A stretch of 64,000 bases of DNA from Micromonospora luteifusca (GCF_016907275.1 NZ_JAFBBP010000001.1:4640001-4704000); one strand, 5' to 3'. Positions 35,501 to 44,110 are shown, counted from the stretch's first letter. The notes: generated from the letters alone by a model not told the origin. A program made the numbers and translations.

Positions 35501-35557
35501 GTCCAGGTCGGCGACGTCATCGAGACCTTCGAGATGCGGGAGAAGGTTCGCGCCTGA
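32534..35557 (+). CDS. infB: Translation initiation factor IF-2
   Basis: 1007 residues from the GTG at 32534 (GAGGAG 4 nt upstream; [22 protein letters not shown]). An N-terminal IF2N helix region is followed by about 340 residues rich in Pro, Ala, Gly and Arg (long GG-rich runs around 290-380), a second IF2N part, then the GTPase domain with GHVDHGKT near 505, DTPGHEAF and NKVDKPE, and domains II-IV. It brings initiator tRNA to the 30S subunit. The in-frame GTG at 32522 has no ribosome site and adds four residues only. Confidence 0.97.
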   Translation: MAGKARVHELAKELGVESKTVLAKLKEMGEFVKSASSTVEAPVARRLRNAFVASAGAPAPAAPSAPASTPASNPTPTLSPTPGAPRVSAKPMPPRRPAAPAPGPKPKGPVPGAPQPAAPVAKPASAHDIEVAAAEARAAALKAEQEAAVKAAQAARQQQRDNPVRREPPAEGNRPGPGPRPGPAAMPPRPGSPAARPSTPAPGPGARPGGRPPARGAGNNPFGIQGGQQQRPPAAGAGGPRPNTPAGMPPRPSPNSMPPRPSPASMPSQRPAAGRPGPGGAGRPGGGGAGRPGGGGGGFRGGPGGGAGGGGGYRGGPGGGAGAGGGGGYRGGPGGGGGAPGGGFRPGAPSGGGGRPGAGGRGRGGGAAGAFGRPGGRPTRGRKSKKQRRQEFDNLSAPTMSSGAPRGQGQVVRLSRGASLSDFADKINANPGSLVQEMFNLGEMVTATQSCSDDTLQLLGEHLGFDIQIVSPEDEDRELLAQFNIDLDAEVAEERLVSRAPVVTVMGHVDHGKTKLLDAIRKANVVAGEAGGITQHIGAYQVHVPHDGVDRAVTFIDTPGHEAFTAMRARGAQVTDIVILVVAADDGVMPQTIEALNHAKAADVPIVVAVNKVDKPEANPDKVRQQLTEYGLVAEEYGGETMFVNVAAKPGIGIEELLEAVLLTADASLELTAPIDGPAQGVAIEAHLDKGRGAVATVLVQKGTLRAGDSIVAGGAHGRVRAMLDENGNQLSEAGPARPVMVLGLTAPPGAGDTFLAAADDRTVRQIAEQRQARRRAAAFANSRGRATLETLMEQLKEGEKTSLNLILKGDVSGSVEALEDALFNLDIPEEVQLKVLDRGVGAITESNVMLASASSEPVTIIGFNVRASNKVREMADREGVEIRYYTVIYQAIEEIEAALKGLLKPEYEEVELGSAEIRDVFRSSKIGNISGCIVRSGIIRRNAKARLLRDGTVVADNLTITSLKRFKDDATEVREGFECGLTLGGYNNVQVGDVIETFEMREKVRA

Positions 35558-35573
35558 TCCGGCAGTGACACGC

Positions 35574-35615
35574 TGATCAAGGGGTTTACGCCGAATGGCG
35601 TAAACCCCTTGATCA
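35574..35615. terminator. Perfect 19-bp palindrome between infB and ylxP
   Basis: TGATCAAGGGGTTTACGCC (35574-35592), loop GAAT, then the exact complement (35597-35615). There is no T-run after it. It lies 16 nt beyond the infB stop and 33 nt before the ylxP ATG, suiting a bidirectional or I-type terminator. Confidence 0.75.
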
Positions 35616-35633
35616 TGCGGGGCGGGTTGGCGG

Positions 35634-35639
35634 TATCGT
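35634..35639 (+). promoter_or_regulatory. -10 box TATCGT, leaderless start of ylxP
   Basis: TATCGT lies 8 nt before the ATG of ylxP, directly after the palindromic terminator, suggesting a new leaderless transcript begins here. Confidence 0.5.
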
Positions 35640-35647
35640 CCGAGGCG

Positions 35648-35944
35648 ATGTTCACCGGAACCGCGGTCTTCGACCTGCTGCTGCCGGGCGACTCACGGTC
35701 GCTCAAAGCCAAGAGATCATATGTACGGCCGATCGTGGCGGCGCTGCGCCGCTTCGAGGTGTCGGCCGCCGAGGTGGGTGCGCTCGACCTGCATGGTCGA
35801 GCGCAGATAGCGGTGGCCGTGGTGGCCGCCGAGACGGGGCACGTCCGCGAGGTGCTCGACTCCTGTGAGCGTCTGGTGGCCGGCCGCCCCGAGGTCGAGT
35901 TGCTGTCGGTGCGGCGGCGGCTGTACGGCGTGGACGACGACTGA
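35648..35944 (+). CDS. ylxP: DUF503 family protein (YlxP)
   Basis: 98 residues, the complete DUF503 domain: VFDLLLPGDSRSLKAKRSYVRPIVAALRRFEVSAAEVG is diagnostic. Found almost always between infB and rbfA in Gram-positive bacteria; a role near ribosome assembly is inferred from that. ATG at 35648 has no ribosome site, consistent with leaderless initiation. Confidence 0.93.
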   Translation: MFTGTAVFDLLLPGDSRSLKAKRSYVRPIVAALRRFEVSAAEVGALDLHGRAQIAVAVVAAETGHVREVLDSCERLVAGRPEVELLSVRRRLYGVDDD

Positions 35945-36070
35945 CCACGGTGCCGGCTGTGCCGGGCGACCGGTGCGGCCGCGAAGGTAATGTTCGAGAT
36001 GTTGGCCGGTCGGCCGGCGACCTCCGGGTCGTCGGGTCGGCCGGGAGCAGGACGCCGTGGAGGTGGCGAG

Positions 36071-36571
36071 ATGTCTGATCCGGCCAAGGTACGCCGGCAC
36101 GCGGAACGGGTGCGTGAGCTGGTCGCGTCGGTGGTGCGGAGCCAGATCAAGGACCCGCGGCTCGGGATGATCACCATCACCGACGCCCGGATCACCGCGG
36201 ACCTGCGTGACGCGACGGTCTTCTACACCGTGCTCGGTGACGCGGTGGCCCAGGCGGACACCGCCGCGGCGCTGGAGAGCGCCAAGGGGCTGTTGCGCAG
36301 CACGGTCGGCAAGGCGCTCGGGTTGCGGCACTCGCCGACCCTCACGTTCGTCCTGGACGACGTGCAGGACCAGGTCAAGCACATCGACGACCTGCTCGCC
36401 GCCGCCCGCAACGCCGACGCCGAGGTGCAGCGGCTCGCCGCCCAGGCGGAGTACGCGGGCGAAGCGCAGCCGTACCGGGTGGATGACGAGACGGATGAGG
36501 CCGACGAGACGGCCGAGGCCGAGGAGGCCACTGGCGCCGAGGGCACCCCGCGGGGTGGGGAAACGCGGTGA
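36071..36571 (+). CDS. rbfA: Ribosome-binding factor A
   Basis: 166 residues from the ATG at 36071 (GGAGGTGGCGAG upstream). KH-like fold RVRELVASVVRSQIKDPRLGMITITDARITADLRDATVFYTVLG and FVLDDVQDQVKHIDDLL are typical; the last about 45 residues are acidic and variable. RbfA assists 16S rRNA 5'-end maturation in the 30S subunit. Overlaps the next gene by GTGA. Confidence 0.96.
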   Translation: MSDPAKVRRHAERVRELVASVVRSQIKDPRLGMITITDARITADLRDATVFYTVLGDAVAQADTAAALESAKGLLRSTVGKALGLRHSPTLTFVLDDVQDQVKHIDDLLAAARNADAEVQRLAAQAEYAGEAQPYRVDDETDEADETAEAEEATGAEGTPRGGETR

Positions 36572-37626
36572 CCAGCACCGCCAGCGTCCCGCTCGCCGGG
36601 GCGGCCGGGTTTGCTCCCGCCGAGACGGACTGGGCCGCGGCCGAGGCGCTGGTGCGGGCTCTCCCGCCGAGCGGTCGGGTGCTGCTGATCTGTCACGTCA
36701 ACCCGGACGGCGACGCGCTGGGCAGCATGCTCGGCTTCGGTCTGGGGCTGCGGCAGTTCGGCGTACGCGAGGTGCAGGCGACTTTTCCCGGGCCGCCGGA
36801 GGTGCCCGAGCCGTTCCGGGGGCTGCCCGGGCTCGATCTGCTGGTTCCGGCGAGCGCTGCGGACCCGGCACCTGACCTGGTGATCTGCTTCGACGCGGCG
36901 AGCGAGTCACGCCTCGGTGAGCTGGCCGGGCGGTTGTCGTCCGCTCCTGCGGCGCTGGTGCTCGATCACCACGCCTCCAACCTCGGCTTCGGCACGGTCA
37001 ACCTGGTCGACCCGGGTGCCGCGGCGACCTCGGTGGTGGCTGAGCAACTGCTGGCCCGGCTCGGGGTCGTGGTGGATCCGGCCATCGCCGAGTGCCTCTA
37101 CGTGGCCCTGACCACGGATACTGGTTCGTTCCGGTTCGAGGCGACCACCCCGGCGGTCCACCAGATGGCCGCCCGGTTGCTGGCGACCGGCATCTCGCCC
37201 GGTGACATCTCCCGGCGGGTCTTCGACACCCGGCCCTTCGGTGCGGTGCGTCTCTTCGGTGAGGTGCTCGGCCGAGCGCAGTTGGAGCCGGCCGCTGCTG
37301 GTGGCCGAGGGCTGGTCTGGACCTTTGCCACCCTGGACGACCTGGCCCGGCACGACCAGCGGCCGTACGTGCTGGAGGCGCTGATCGACTCGGTGCGGTG
37401 CACCGCCGAGGCGGATGTGAGCTGCGTGTTGAAGCAGACCACGCCCGGCGAGTGGGCGGTGTCGATGCGCAGCAAGGGCGCGGTGGACGTCAGCCGGGTC
37501 GCGGTGACGCTCGGCGGTGGTGGTCACCGGTTCGCGGCCGGGTTCACCGGTCGGGGCAGCGCCGAGCAGGTGGTCGAGTCGATCCGCGGCCAACTGGGCG
37601 CCGCACTGATCCGCCCCGGCGGCTGA
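36568..37626 (+). CDS. DHH/DHHA1 phosphoesterase (NrnA-like oligoribonuclease / pAp phosphatase)
   Basis: 352 residues. DHH domain with HVNPDGDALGS (near 47) and LVLDHHASN (near 132), then a DHHA1 domain with the C-terminal GGGGHRFAAGF. NrnA-type enzymes degrade short RNAs and dephosphorylate 3'-phosphoadenosine 5'-phosphate; the M. tuberculosis homologue sits in the same place after rbfA and also cleaves cyclic dinucleotide products. Start coupled to rbfA. Confidence 0.94.
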   Translation: MTSTASVPLAGAAGFAPAETDWAAAEALVRALPPSGRVLLICHVNPDGDALGSMLGFGLGLRQFGVREVQATFPGPPEVPEPFRGLPGLDLLVPASAADPAPDLVICFDAASESRLGELAGRLSSAPAALVLDHHASNLGFGTVNLVDPGAAATSVVAEQLLARLGVVVDPAIAECLYVALTTDTGSFRFEATTPAVHQMAARLLATGISPGDISRRVFDTRPFGAVRLFGEVLGRAQLEPAAAGGRGLVWTFATLDDLARHDQRPYVLEALIDSVRCTAEADVSCVLKQTTPGEWAVSMRSKGAVDVSRVAVTLGGGGHRFAAGFTGRGSAEQVVESIRGQLGAALIRPGG

Positions 37627-37734
37627 CACCGGCGAACGTAATCGTCGCCGTCGATCGATTGGCCGAGAAGATCAGGGTCAGTTCCGGGGAGTGTTGGTCT
37701 TCCCGCGCTCCGTGAGACCGGGAAGAATTGCGGG

Positions 37735-38142
37735 ATGGAGCAGCCGCACGACCTCACCGTGGAGGCCCCCCGCGCCTGGGATCGGCCCGCCGTCTCCGTT
37801 CCCGTCCTCGTCTGCCTGTCGCTAGTCGGTGGTCGGTTCGTGTCGTTCTCCACCGAGGCGAATCTGTTCACCCTTGGCACCGGCGGGGTGCTGATCTGGC
37901 TCGGTCTGAGCAATCGGGTGCCCCGCCGACCGGCGCCGCGCCGGCTGGGCGCGGGGGCGGTCTGGTGGGCGGTGCCGGTGGTGGTCTTCGGGGTCTTCGA
38001 GGGCGTGACCTTCGTGCTGGCGGCTGGCGATGAGTTCCCCACCTTCTCCCGACTGGCCGATCCTCTCCTGGAAGATCACCTGACCCGGTCGGCGGCGTGG
38101 TTCGCCTGGCTGGCCGCCTTCTGGGGGCTGGTGCGGCGATGA
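37735..38142 (+). CDS. Small membrane protein of unknown function
   Basis: 135 residues with about four hydrophobic helices (VSVPVLVCLSLVGGRF; NLFTLGTGGVLIWLGL; WWAVPVVVFGVFEGVTFVLAA; SAAWFAWLAAFWGLV). I do not recognise the family. It ends in ATGA overlap with another small membrane gene, so the two are probably partners. Confidence 0.75.
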   Translation: MEQPHDLTVEAPRAWDRPAVSVPVLVCLSLVGGRFVSFSTEANLFTLGTGGVLIWLGLSNRVPRRPAPRRLGAGAVWWAVPVVVFGVFEGVTFVLAAGDEFPTFSRLADPLLEDHLTRSAAWFAWLAAFWGLVRR

Positions 38143-38351
38143 TGCGAGCGCTCGCGATCGGCGGCTTTCTCACCGCGCTGGCCCTCTTCGCGGTGGTGGA
38201 GTGGATGGCCCGGCGGGAGGGCTCCCGGATCCCCACCCTGGGCGAGGTCTGCGCGTACGTGATGCGCTACGAGGTTGGCCCGGTGCCGGTGGGCCGGATC
38301 GGTCTGTTCGGGTTCTGGTGGTGGCTGGGCTGGCACTTCCTGGCCCGCTGA
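38139..38351 (+). CDS. Small two-helix membrane protein (DUF6186-like)
   Basis: 70 residues from the ATG at 38139 overlapping the previous stop. Helix one ALAIGGFLTALALFAVVEWMA, a short loop REGSRIPTLGEVCAYVMRYEVG, and helix two RIGLFGFWWWLGWHFLAR. This layout is common in Actinobacteria; function unknown. Coupled to the preceding membrane gene. Confidence 0.75.
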   Translation: MMRALAIGGFLTALALFAVVEWMARREGSRIPTLGEVCAYVMRYEVGPVPVGRIGLFGFWWWLGWHFLAR

Positions 38352-38621
38352 ACCGGGTTGCCGCCTGTCCATATGGCGGGAACCGTAAGCAGCATGTGGA
38401 CCTGAACGATAACTTGGGAGACGGGCCGGTGCCGCGTGGCGGCGCAGGTCATGGGTGGTGGTGCCACACCTCGTGCCGCCTCCCTCCAGGGTCGGACCGA
38501 CCCGGGCTCACGCTGCCCAGCCGGCTGCTCCGGTAACCCCGGACTGCCGTGGGGCGCTCAGCACGACCGCCCGCGAGGGCCGCCGCGTGCCGGCGGCTCG
38601 CGCCCTGGAAGGAGCGCCACC

Positions 38622-38711
38622 ATGCCGAACAAGCCCAAGCCCGAGACCACCGACGACGCCCGCGAGCAGGCCCGCCGCGCCCTGCAGACGTCGATGGACA
38701 CCCGTCAGTGA
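38622..38711 (+). CDS. 29-residue microprotein
   Basis: ATG with GGAAGGAG 7 nt upstream, the best ribosome site in the 547-bp gap between the small membrane gene and the MATE gene. The product (MPNKPKPETTDDAREQARRA...) is charged and helical near the C-terminus. No family recognised. The rest of the gap (38352-38621 and 38712-38898) shows no other gene. Confidence 0.5.
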   Translation: MPNKPKPETTDDAREQARRALQTSMDTRQ

Positions 38712-38898
38712 TCCGACCCGTCCGGCGGTGACGTCGCCGACGGCCTCCGTCGACCGCGTCGCCGCCTGACCGGCCACCCCGCCCGGGCGGACAGGCCCAC
38801 CGGTCCGTCAACCGTTGGCCGGGGCAACCCCAGAGTCGCCCCGGTAAGTGCTGCCGGCTCTTGCGATCCTTACTCCGGCCGTGACAGGATCGCCGACG

Positions 38899-40212
38899 AT
38901 GAACACCAGCACCCTCGTCGCGTCCCCCCGGCGGATCGCCAGCCTCGCCCTACCGGCTCTCGTGGTGCTCGCCGCCGAGCCGCTCTACGTGCTTGTCGAC
39001 ACAGCCGTGGTCGGTCACCTCGGCCGGGTGCCACTCGCCGCGCTCGCCGTCGGCGGCACGGTGATGACCCTCACCGCATGGGTCGGCACCGTGGTCGCGT
39101 ACGGCACCACCGGGCGCGCGGCCCGCCGCTTCGGCGCAGGCGACCGCGCCGCCGCGGTGGCCGAGGGCGTCCAGTCGTCCTGGCTGGCGTTCGGTGTCGG
39201 CCTGCTGATCGCGATCGGCATGCAGTTCGGCGGGGGCGCGCTCGCGCGTACCCTCGTCGGTGGAACTGGCGACGTGGCCGACGCCGCCGCGCACTGGCTG
39301 CGGATCGCGGCCCTCGGCGCCCCCGGCCTGTTGCTCGCCGCCGCCGGCAACGGCTGGCTGCGCGGTGTGCAGGACACTCGCCGACCGCTGGTCTTCGTGC
39401 TCGGCCCCAACCTGCTCTCCGCGCTGCTCTGCCCGCTGCTGGTCTACCCCGGCGGGCTGGGCCTGGTCGGTTCGGCGGTGGCCAATGTCGTCGCGCAGAC
39501 GCTCTGCGGGACGCTCTTCGCCGCGGCGCTGGTCGCCGAGCGGGTGTCGCTGCGGCCCCGGCCCCGCGTGATCCGCCAGCAGTTGGTGCTCAGCCGGGAC
39601 CTGCTGATCCGAGGGGTGGCGTTCCAGGCCAGCTTCCTCTCCGCGACAGCCGTCGCCGCCCGCTTCGGCGCCGCCGCCGTCGGTGCCCACCAGATCGCCC
39701 TGCAACTCTGGTTCTTCACCGCGTTGGTGCTCGACGCCCTAGCGATCGCCGCGCAGTCCCTGGTCGGCGCCGCGCTCGGCGCCGGCGACGACGCGGGCGC
39801 CCGGGCGCTGGCCCGCCGGATCGGGCTGCTCGGCGGCGTCTGCGGCGTCGGCTTCGCGCTGGTCGTCGCCGCCGGCGCCGGCGTCGTGCCGTCGTGGTTC
39901 AGCTCCGATGCGGGGGTACGCGCACAGGCCATGACGGCCTGGCCGTGGTTCGTCGCCATGCTGCCACTGGCCGGGGTGGTGTTCGCCCTCGACGGCGTGC
40001 TGATCGGCGCGGGCGACGTGCGGTACCTGCGCAACCTCACCATCGTGGCGGCGCTCGGGGGCTTCCTGCCGGCCATCTGGCTGACCTACGGGTTCGACCT
40101 CGGGCTGGGCGGCATCTGGGCCGGGCTCACCCTGTTCGTGGTGATCCGGCTGGTCGCGCTGCTGCTGCGTCTGCGCAACGGCAGTTGGGCGGTGACCGGC
40201 GCGGTCCGCTGA
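38899..40212 (+). CDS. MATE-family multidrug/cation antiporter (DinF-like)
   Basis: 437 residues from ATG 38899, twelve hydrophobic helices in two halves. The start IASLALPALVVLAAEPLYVLVDTAVVGHLG is the MATE/DinF signature. It should export drugs or metabolites using an ion gradient. Conserved between the DHH phosphoesterase and truB in many Actinobacteria. CAGGAT 8 nt before the ATG may be a weak leaderless -10 box. A start at 38848 is in frame but not conserved. Confidence 0.93.
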   Translation: MNTSTLVASPRRIASLALPALVVLAAEPLYVLVDTAVVGHLGRVPLAALAVGGTVMTLTAWVGTVVAYGTTGRAARRFGAGDRAAAVAEGVQSSWLAFGVGLLIAIGMQFGGGALARTLVGGTGDVADAAAHWLRIAALGAPGLLLAAAGNGWLRGVQDTRRPLVFVLGPNLLSALLCPLLVYPGGLGLVGSAVANVVAQTLCGTLFAAALVAERVSLRPRPRVIRQQLVLSRDLLIRGVAFQASFLSATAVAARFGAAAVGAHQIALQLWFFTALVLDALAIAAQSLVGAALGAGDDAGARALARRIGLLGGVCGVGFALVVAAGAGVVPSWFSSDAGVRAQAMTAWPWFVAMLPLAGVVFALDGVLIGAGDVRYLRNLTIVAALGGFLPAIWLTYGFDLGLGGIWAGLTLFVVIRLVALLLRLRNGSWAVTGAVR

Positions 40213-40229
40213 CGCCGCCGCCCCGCCGG

Positions 40230-41234
40230 TCAGCAGCGCGTGGTCGTCGGCGCGGGCGCCTCGAGGTCGAAGATCGTGCCCGGGTCACCCGCGGGAATCC
40301 GGTCCCGGTGCACGTCGGCCACCCAGAACTGCTCGTGTACCCAACCGTCCCGCAGCGCGTCACAGTCCGCGTTCCAGGTCACGGCATCTGCCGAGGTGAT
40401 CCAGAGGCCTCGGGCGGAGGCCGGCACGTCGTCCGGGTGCGGCACCTGCCACACCACGCGGTCGCGCAGCGCCACCACGCTGGCACCGGCGGGCGCCCGC
40501 AGGTCCACGTCGAACGGGTACGCCCAGACGAACTCCGTGGAGACCTCCAGTACCCGGATGCCGTTCGCCTTGGTGGCCCGGTAGCTGATCCGGCCGTCGG
40601 CGCGGGCACCAGGCTCCCACTCCGACGGCGACGCCATCCGGGTCGCGTACCGCAGGAAGCTGTTGTTGGAGAAGTCCGCCCGGATCTGCTCGCGGGTGTC
40701 CGGGGCGAGCAACGCGAGGAACGGCTCCGGGTCGCCCATGAACATCGAGATGTCGATCCGGCTCTCGACCAGTGCCTTGCGCACCGATTCCAGCGCGGTC
40801 CGCACCTGGGTCTCGGTGAACGGCCCGGTCCCCTTGGCCGCCGGCATCCGCACGGCCTCCTCGGCTGGCGCGAAGGAGGCCGCGGGCGACCCGGCGAACA
40901 GGTCCCGTGGCTCGCCGACCCTGCTCAGCGGTGGCGTCGGGCTCGCTGTGGGGCTCGCCGAGGCGGACGCGCCGCCACCACCGGTGATCCGGCCGACAAG
41001 CACCACGCCGCCGACGACCATCAGCAGTGCCAGCACCAGCCCGAGGCCGACCAGCAGTGCCCCGTTGTGCCGGGCCGAGAAGAAGCGGACGCGGTCCCAT
41101 CCGGTGGGTTGGTGCTCGGTCTGCGAGGACCGCATCCACTCCGGTAGCTGCACCGGGTTGACCTGCGCGACCGCGGCCGGTGGCGGCTCGACCGGGTCCG
41201 TCGGCGTGGGCTCGTTCGGCGACGTGTGTTCCAT
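40230..41234 (-). CDS. Membrane-anchored protein with LPEWMR motif
   Basis: 334 residues from ATG 41234, preceded by GGAGGAACG. A proline-rich cytosolic start contains VQLPEWMRSS, then one transmembrane helix (GALLVGLGLVLALLMVVGGVVLVG, about 60-85), a Ser/Thr/Pro linker and a large extracytoplasmic domain (about 110-334) without a family I recognise. The neighbouring upstream gene encodes the same LPEWMR motif with a membrane helix, and the two are spaced 10 nt apart, so they likely act together. Confidence 0.8.
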   Translation of the reverse strand: MEHTSPNEPTPTDPVEPPPAAVAQVNPVQLPEWMRSSQTEHQPTGWDRVRFFSARHNGALLVGLGLVLALLMVVGGVVLVGRITGGGGASASASPTASPTPPLSRVGEPRDLFAGSPAASFAPAEEAVRMPAAKGTGPFTETQVRTALESVRKALVESRIDISMFMGDPEPFLALLAPDTREQIRADFSNNSFLRYATRMASPSEWEPGARADGRISYRATKANGIRVLEVSTEFVWAYPFDVDLRAPAGASVVALRDRVVWQVPHPDDVPASARGLWITSADAVTWNADCDALRDGWVHEQFWVADVHRDRIPAGDPGTIFDLEAPAPTTTRC

Positions 41235-41244
41235 CGTTCCTCCG

Positions 41245-41547
41245 TCAGTATTCGCCGCTGGTGGCCAGCGCAAGCAGGTAGTAGGCGCCGGTCACCAACA
41301 CGGTCCCGAGGACGGCGGCCACGACGAACGACAGCACGGCGACGAGGTTCGGATGCGATTCGCTCCACCGGGTCCGGTCGCGCCAGTGCCACACGGCCCG
41401 GCGCACGGTCCGCAGCGCCGGCCAGCTCTCGATCAGGTCGTCGACGTAGCGCGCCGGGGTCCATCGCCTCGGCGCCGGATGCCGCATCCACTCCGGCAGG
41501 TCGACCCTCGCGCGGTGGTGATGGGCCGGACGGCGGTCGGGGCTCAT
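41245..41547 (-). CDS. Small membrane protein with LPEWMR motif
   Basis: 100 residues from ATG 41547. VDLPEWMRHPAPRRWTPARYVDDLIE precedes one C-terminal helix (VAVLSFVVAAVLGTVLVTGAYYLLAL). The cytosolic motif LPEWMR matches that of the next gene (40230-41234) at the same position before the membrane helix. Unknown function. Confidence 0.75.
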   Translation of the reverse strand: MSPDRRPAHHHRARVDLPEWMRHPAPRRWTPARYVDDLIESWPALRTVRRAVWHWRDRTRWSESHPNLVAVLSFVVAAVLGTVLVTGAYYLLALATSGEY

Positions 41548-41746
41548 CGGCGGTCCGATCTTGGGTCGACGGCAGCGGGCGGATGATCTTCGCACCCGCA
41601 GGGGTCGGCCGGATGCCCTGCCTGACAAACCGCCTGATCGACGCCTCGTCCCGACAAAGCCGCTCAGCCCGCAGGGCGGAGGCTCGGGTCACGCCGGGCG
41701 TGCCCAGGCACTGCGGGGTACGGGCCATCTGGCAGGCTTGGCCGAC

Positions 41747-42631
41747 GTGAGCACCGATGGTCTGATCGTGGTCGACAAGCCCGGCGGCATGACGTCGCAC
41801 GACGTGGTGGCGCGGATCCGCCGACTGGCGAAGACCCGGCGGGTCGGTCACGGCGGCACCCTCGACCCGATGGCCACCGGTGTGCTGGTGATCGGCGTGG
41901 GCCGGGCCACCCGCCTGCTGACGTACGTCATCGGCGCGGGCAAGAGCTACACCGGCACCATCCGGCTCGGTCAGGCCACGGTCACCGACGACGCCGAGGG
42001 CGACGTGATCGCCACCGCGCCGACCGGCCAGGTCACCGACGAGGCGATCCGGTCGGCGCTGGGCGCGCTGAGCGGCGAGGTCGACCAGGTGCCGAGCGCG
42101 GTCAGCGCCATCAAGATCGACGGGCAGCGGGCGTACAAGCGGGTCCGCGACGGAGAGAGCGTCGAACTGCCCGCCCGGCGGGTCACCATCTCCCGGCTGG
42201 ACGTGCTGGCCATCCGCCGCACCGAGCCGGACGTGGTGGACGTGGACGTCGACGTGACCTGCTCCTCCGGCACGTACATCCGGGCCATCGCCCGGGACGC
42301 GGGCCTGGCGCTCGGTGTCGGTGGGCACCTGACGGCGTTGCGGCGGACCGCGGTGGGTGGCTTCGCCCTCGCCGAGGCGGCGACCCTCGACGAGTTGGAG
42401 CAGCGCGCCCCGGACGTGGTGAACCTGCCGCTGGACGCGGCGGCCGACCGGTTCTTCCCGCGCCGGGAGGCCACGCCCGACGAGGCCCGGGTGCTCGCCC
42501 ACGGCGGCCCGCTCGACCCGGCGGGACTCACCGGCCCGTACGCCGTCTTCGGACCGACGGGCGGGCTCATCGCTATCGTCAGCGAGCGGGACGGACGGGC
42601 TCGCGCGGAGATCGTGCTCGCCCCGGCCTGA
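41747..42631 (+). CDS. truB: tRNA pseudouridine(55) synthase
   Basis: 294 residues from GTG 41747. LIVVDKPGGMTSHDVVARIRR and GHGGTLDPMATGVLVIG (catalytic Asp near 42) are the TruB signature; SAIKIDGQRAYKRVRDGE and CSSGTYIRAIARDAG follow, and a PUA-like C-terminus ends it. It isomerises U55 of tRNAs. Ribosome site is weak. Upstream, the 199-bp gap holds no other gene. Confidence 0.96.
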   Translation: MSTDGLIVVDKPGGMTSHDVVARIRRLAKTRRVGHGGTLDPMATGVLVIGVGRATRLLTYVIGAGKSYTGTIRLGQATVTDDAEGDVIATAPTGQVTDEAIRSALGALSGEVDQVPSAVSAIKIDGQRAYKRVRDGESVELPARRVTISRLDVLAIRRTEPDVVDVDVDVTCSSGTYIRAIARDAGLALGVGGHLTALRRTAVGGFALAEAATLDELEQRAPDVVNLPLDAAADRFFPRREATPDEARVLAHGGPLDPAGLTGPYAVFGPTGGLIAIVSERDGRARAEIVLAPA

Positions 42632-42707
42632 CGGCGGGGCGCAGGTCCGTCGGCCCAGGGCCGACGGTGTCGACCCGCCGGCCGGTGGGACAGCAGGGAG
42701 GAACGGC

Positions 42708-43637
42708 ATGCAGCGGTGGCGGGGGTACGACGCGGCGCCCGGTGGGTGGGGGCGCTCGGTCGTCACCATCGGTGTCTTCGACGGCGTACACAAGGGGCAC
42801 CAGGCGACCATCGGACACGCCGTGGCCCGGGCCCGGGAACTGGGAGTGCAGTCGGTGGTGGTCACCTTCGACCCGCACCCGGCCGAGGTGGTTCGCCCCG
42901 GTTCGCATCCGGCGGTGCTCACCGAGCCGGCCCGCAAGGCGGAGCTGATCGAGGCGCTCGGCGTGGACGTGCTCTGCGTGGTGCCGTTCACGCCGGAATT
43001 CTCCCGGCTGCCGGCCGAGCAGTTCGTGCACGACGTCCTGGTCGAGCACCTGCACGGCGCGTTGGTGGTGGTCGGCGGCAACTTCCGCTTCGGGCACCGG
43101 GCGGCCGGCGACGTGGCACTGCTGGAGCGCCTCGGTCAGACCTTCGGCTTCAGCGTCGAGGGCAGCCCGCTGGTCGCCGAGGACGGCACCGTCTTCTCCT
43201 CCACGTACATCCGCTCCTGCGTCGACGCGGGTGACGTCGGCGCGGCCGCCGCCGCGCTGGGCCGCCCACACCGGCTGGAGGGCGTCGTGGTCCGTGGCGA
43301 CCAGCGGGGACGGGAGCTGGGCTTCCCCACCGCCAACCTGCTCTGCCACCGCTACGCGGCGGTCCCGGCCGACGGGGTGTACGCGGCCCGGCTGATCCGT
43401 CGCGGGCAGCACGAGCCGCTGATGGCCGCGGTGTCGGTGGGCACCAACCCGACCTTCTCCGGCCGGGAGCGGCGGGTGGAGGCGTACGCGCTCGACTTCT
43501 CCGGCGACCTCTACGGCGAGCGGCTGGCCCTGGACTTCGTGGCCCACCTGCGCGGTCAGATCCGGTACGACTCGATCGAGCCGTTGATCGCCCAGATGGA
43601 CCAGGACGTCGCGCGTACCCGAAGCGCTCTGGCCTGA
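42708..43637 (+). CDS. ribF: Bifunctional riboflavin kinase/FMN adenylyltransferase
   Basis: 309 residues. N-terminal adenylyltransferase: VVTIGVFDGVHKGHQATIGHAV (nucleotide motif) and FSSTYIRSCVDAGDV; C-terminal flavokinase: GVVVRGDQRGRELGFPTANL and ADGVYAARL. It makes FMN and FAD from riboflavin. AGGGAGG precedes the ATG. I see no FMN riboswitch upstream, as expected for ribF outside biosynthesis operons. Order truB-ribF-rpsO is conserved. Confidence 0.96.
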   Translation: MQRWRGYDAAPGGWGRSVVTIGVFDGVHKGHQATIGHAVARARELGVQSVVVTFDPHPAEVVRPGSHPAVLTEPARKAELIEALGVDVLCVVPFTPEFSRLPAEQFVHDVLVEHLHGALVVVGGNFRFGHRAAGDVALLERLGQTFGFSVEGSPLVAEDGTVFSSTYIRSCVDAGDVGAAAAALGRPHRLEGVVVRGDQRGRELGFPTANLLCHRYAAVPADGVYAARLIRRGQHEPLMAAVSVGTNPTFSGRERRVEAYALDFSGDLYGERLALDFVAHLRGQIRYDSIEPLIAQMDQDVARTRSALA

Positions 43638-43699
43638 TCATCGCGGGGGTGACGTGGCCCCTCCGAGGCCCTTGGCCGGGTGTTACCGGCGAGTGCTGG

Positions 43700-43705
43700 T
43701 AGTCT
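43700..43705 (+). promoter_or_regulatory. Candidate -10 box for rpsO
   Basis: TAGTCT fits TANNNT and would give a leader of about 120 nt containing the hairpin at 43774-43803. No good -35 at the usual spacing. Confidence 0.3.
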
Positions 43706-43773
43706 TGCCGAGACGTCGGGTGACCGGCGTGGGGCCTCGCGTGCCTGCTCGACGCCGCGGGTGCGAGGTACCG

Positions 43774-43803
43774 GTCCGTTCCCGGTCCACCGGGACGACG
43801 GAC
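43774..43803 (+). promoter_or_regulatory. rpsO leader hairpin, possible S15 autoregulatory site
   Basis: GTCCGT (43774-43779) pairs with ACGGAC (43798-43803) and TCCCG (43780-43784) with CGGGA (43791-43795), leaving a 6-nt loop and a 2-nt bulge. It lies 33 nt before rpsO. Ribosomal protein S15 binds its own mRNA leader in many bacteria; whether this hairpin is that site is inference. Confidence 0.5.
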
Positions 43804-43836
43804 ACCTACTGATCAACCCACCGAAACAGGGAGAAC

Positions 43837-44106
43837 ATGGCGCTCGATCAAGAAGCCAAGGCCAGCATCCGTGCCGAGTACGCGACCGTCGAGGGCGACA
43901 CCGGTTCGCCGGAGGTCCAGGTCGCGGTCCTCACCAAGCGGATCGCCGAGCTGACCGAGCACCTGAAGGTGCACAAGCACGACCACCACAGCCGTCGTGG
44001 TCTGCTGCTGCTGGTCGGCCGGCGCCGTCGGCTGCTCAACTACGTCCAGAAGAAGGACATTGCCCGCTACCGGTCGCTCATCGAGCGGCTCGGCCTGCGC
44101 CGGTGA
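43837..44106 (+). CDS. rpsO: 30S ribosomal protein S15
   Basis: 89 residues, complete: [53 protein letters not shown] is diagnostic. It binds 16S rRNA early in assembly. CAGGGAG precedes the ATG. Confidence 0.98.
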   Translation: MALDQEAKASIRAEYATVEGDTGSPEVQVAVLTKRIAELTEHLKVHKHDHHSRRGLLLLVGRRRRLLNYVQKKDIARYRSLIERLGLRR

Positions 44107-44110
44107 CGTG

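Noticed and set aside
42632..42707. FMN riboswitch before ribF
   Set aside because: The gap is too short and lacks the conserved RFN helices.
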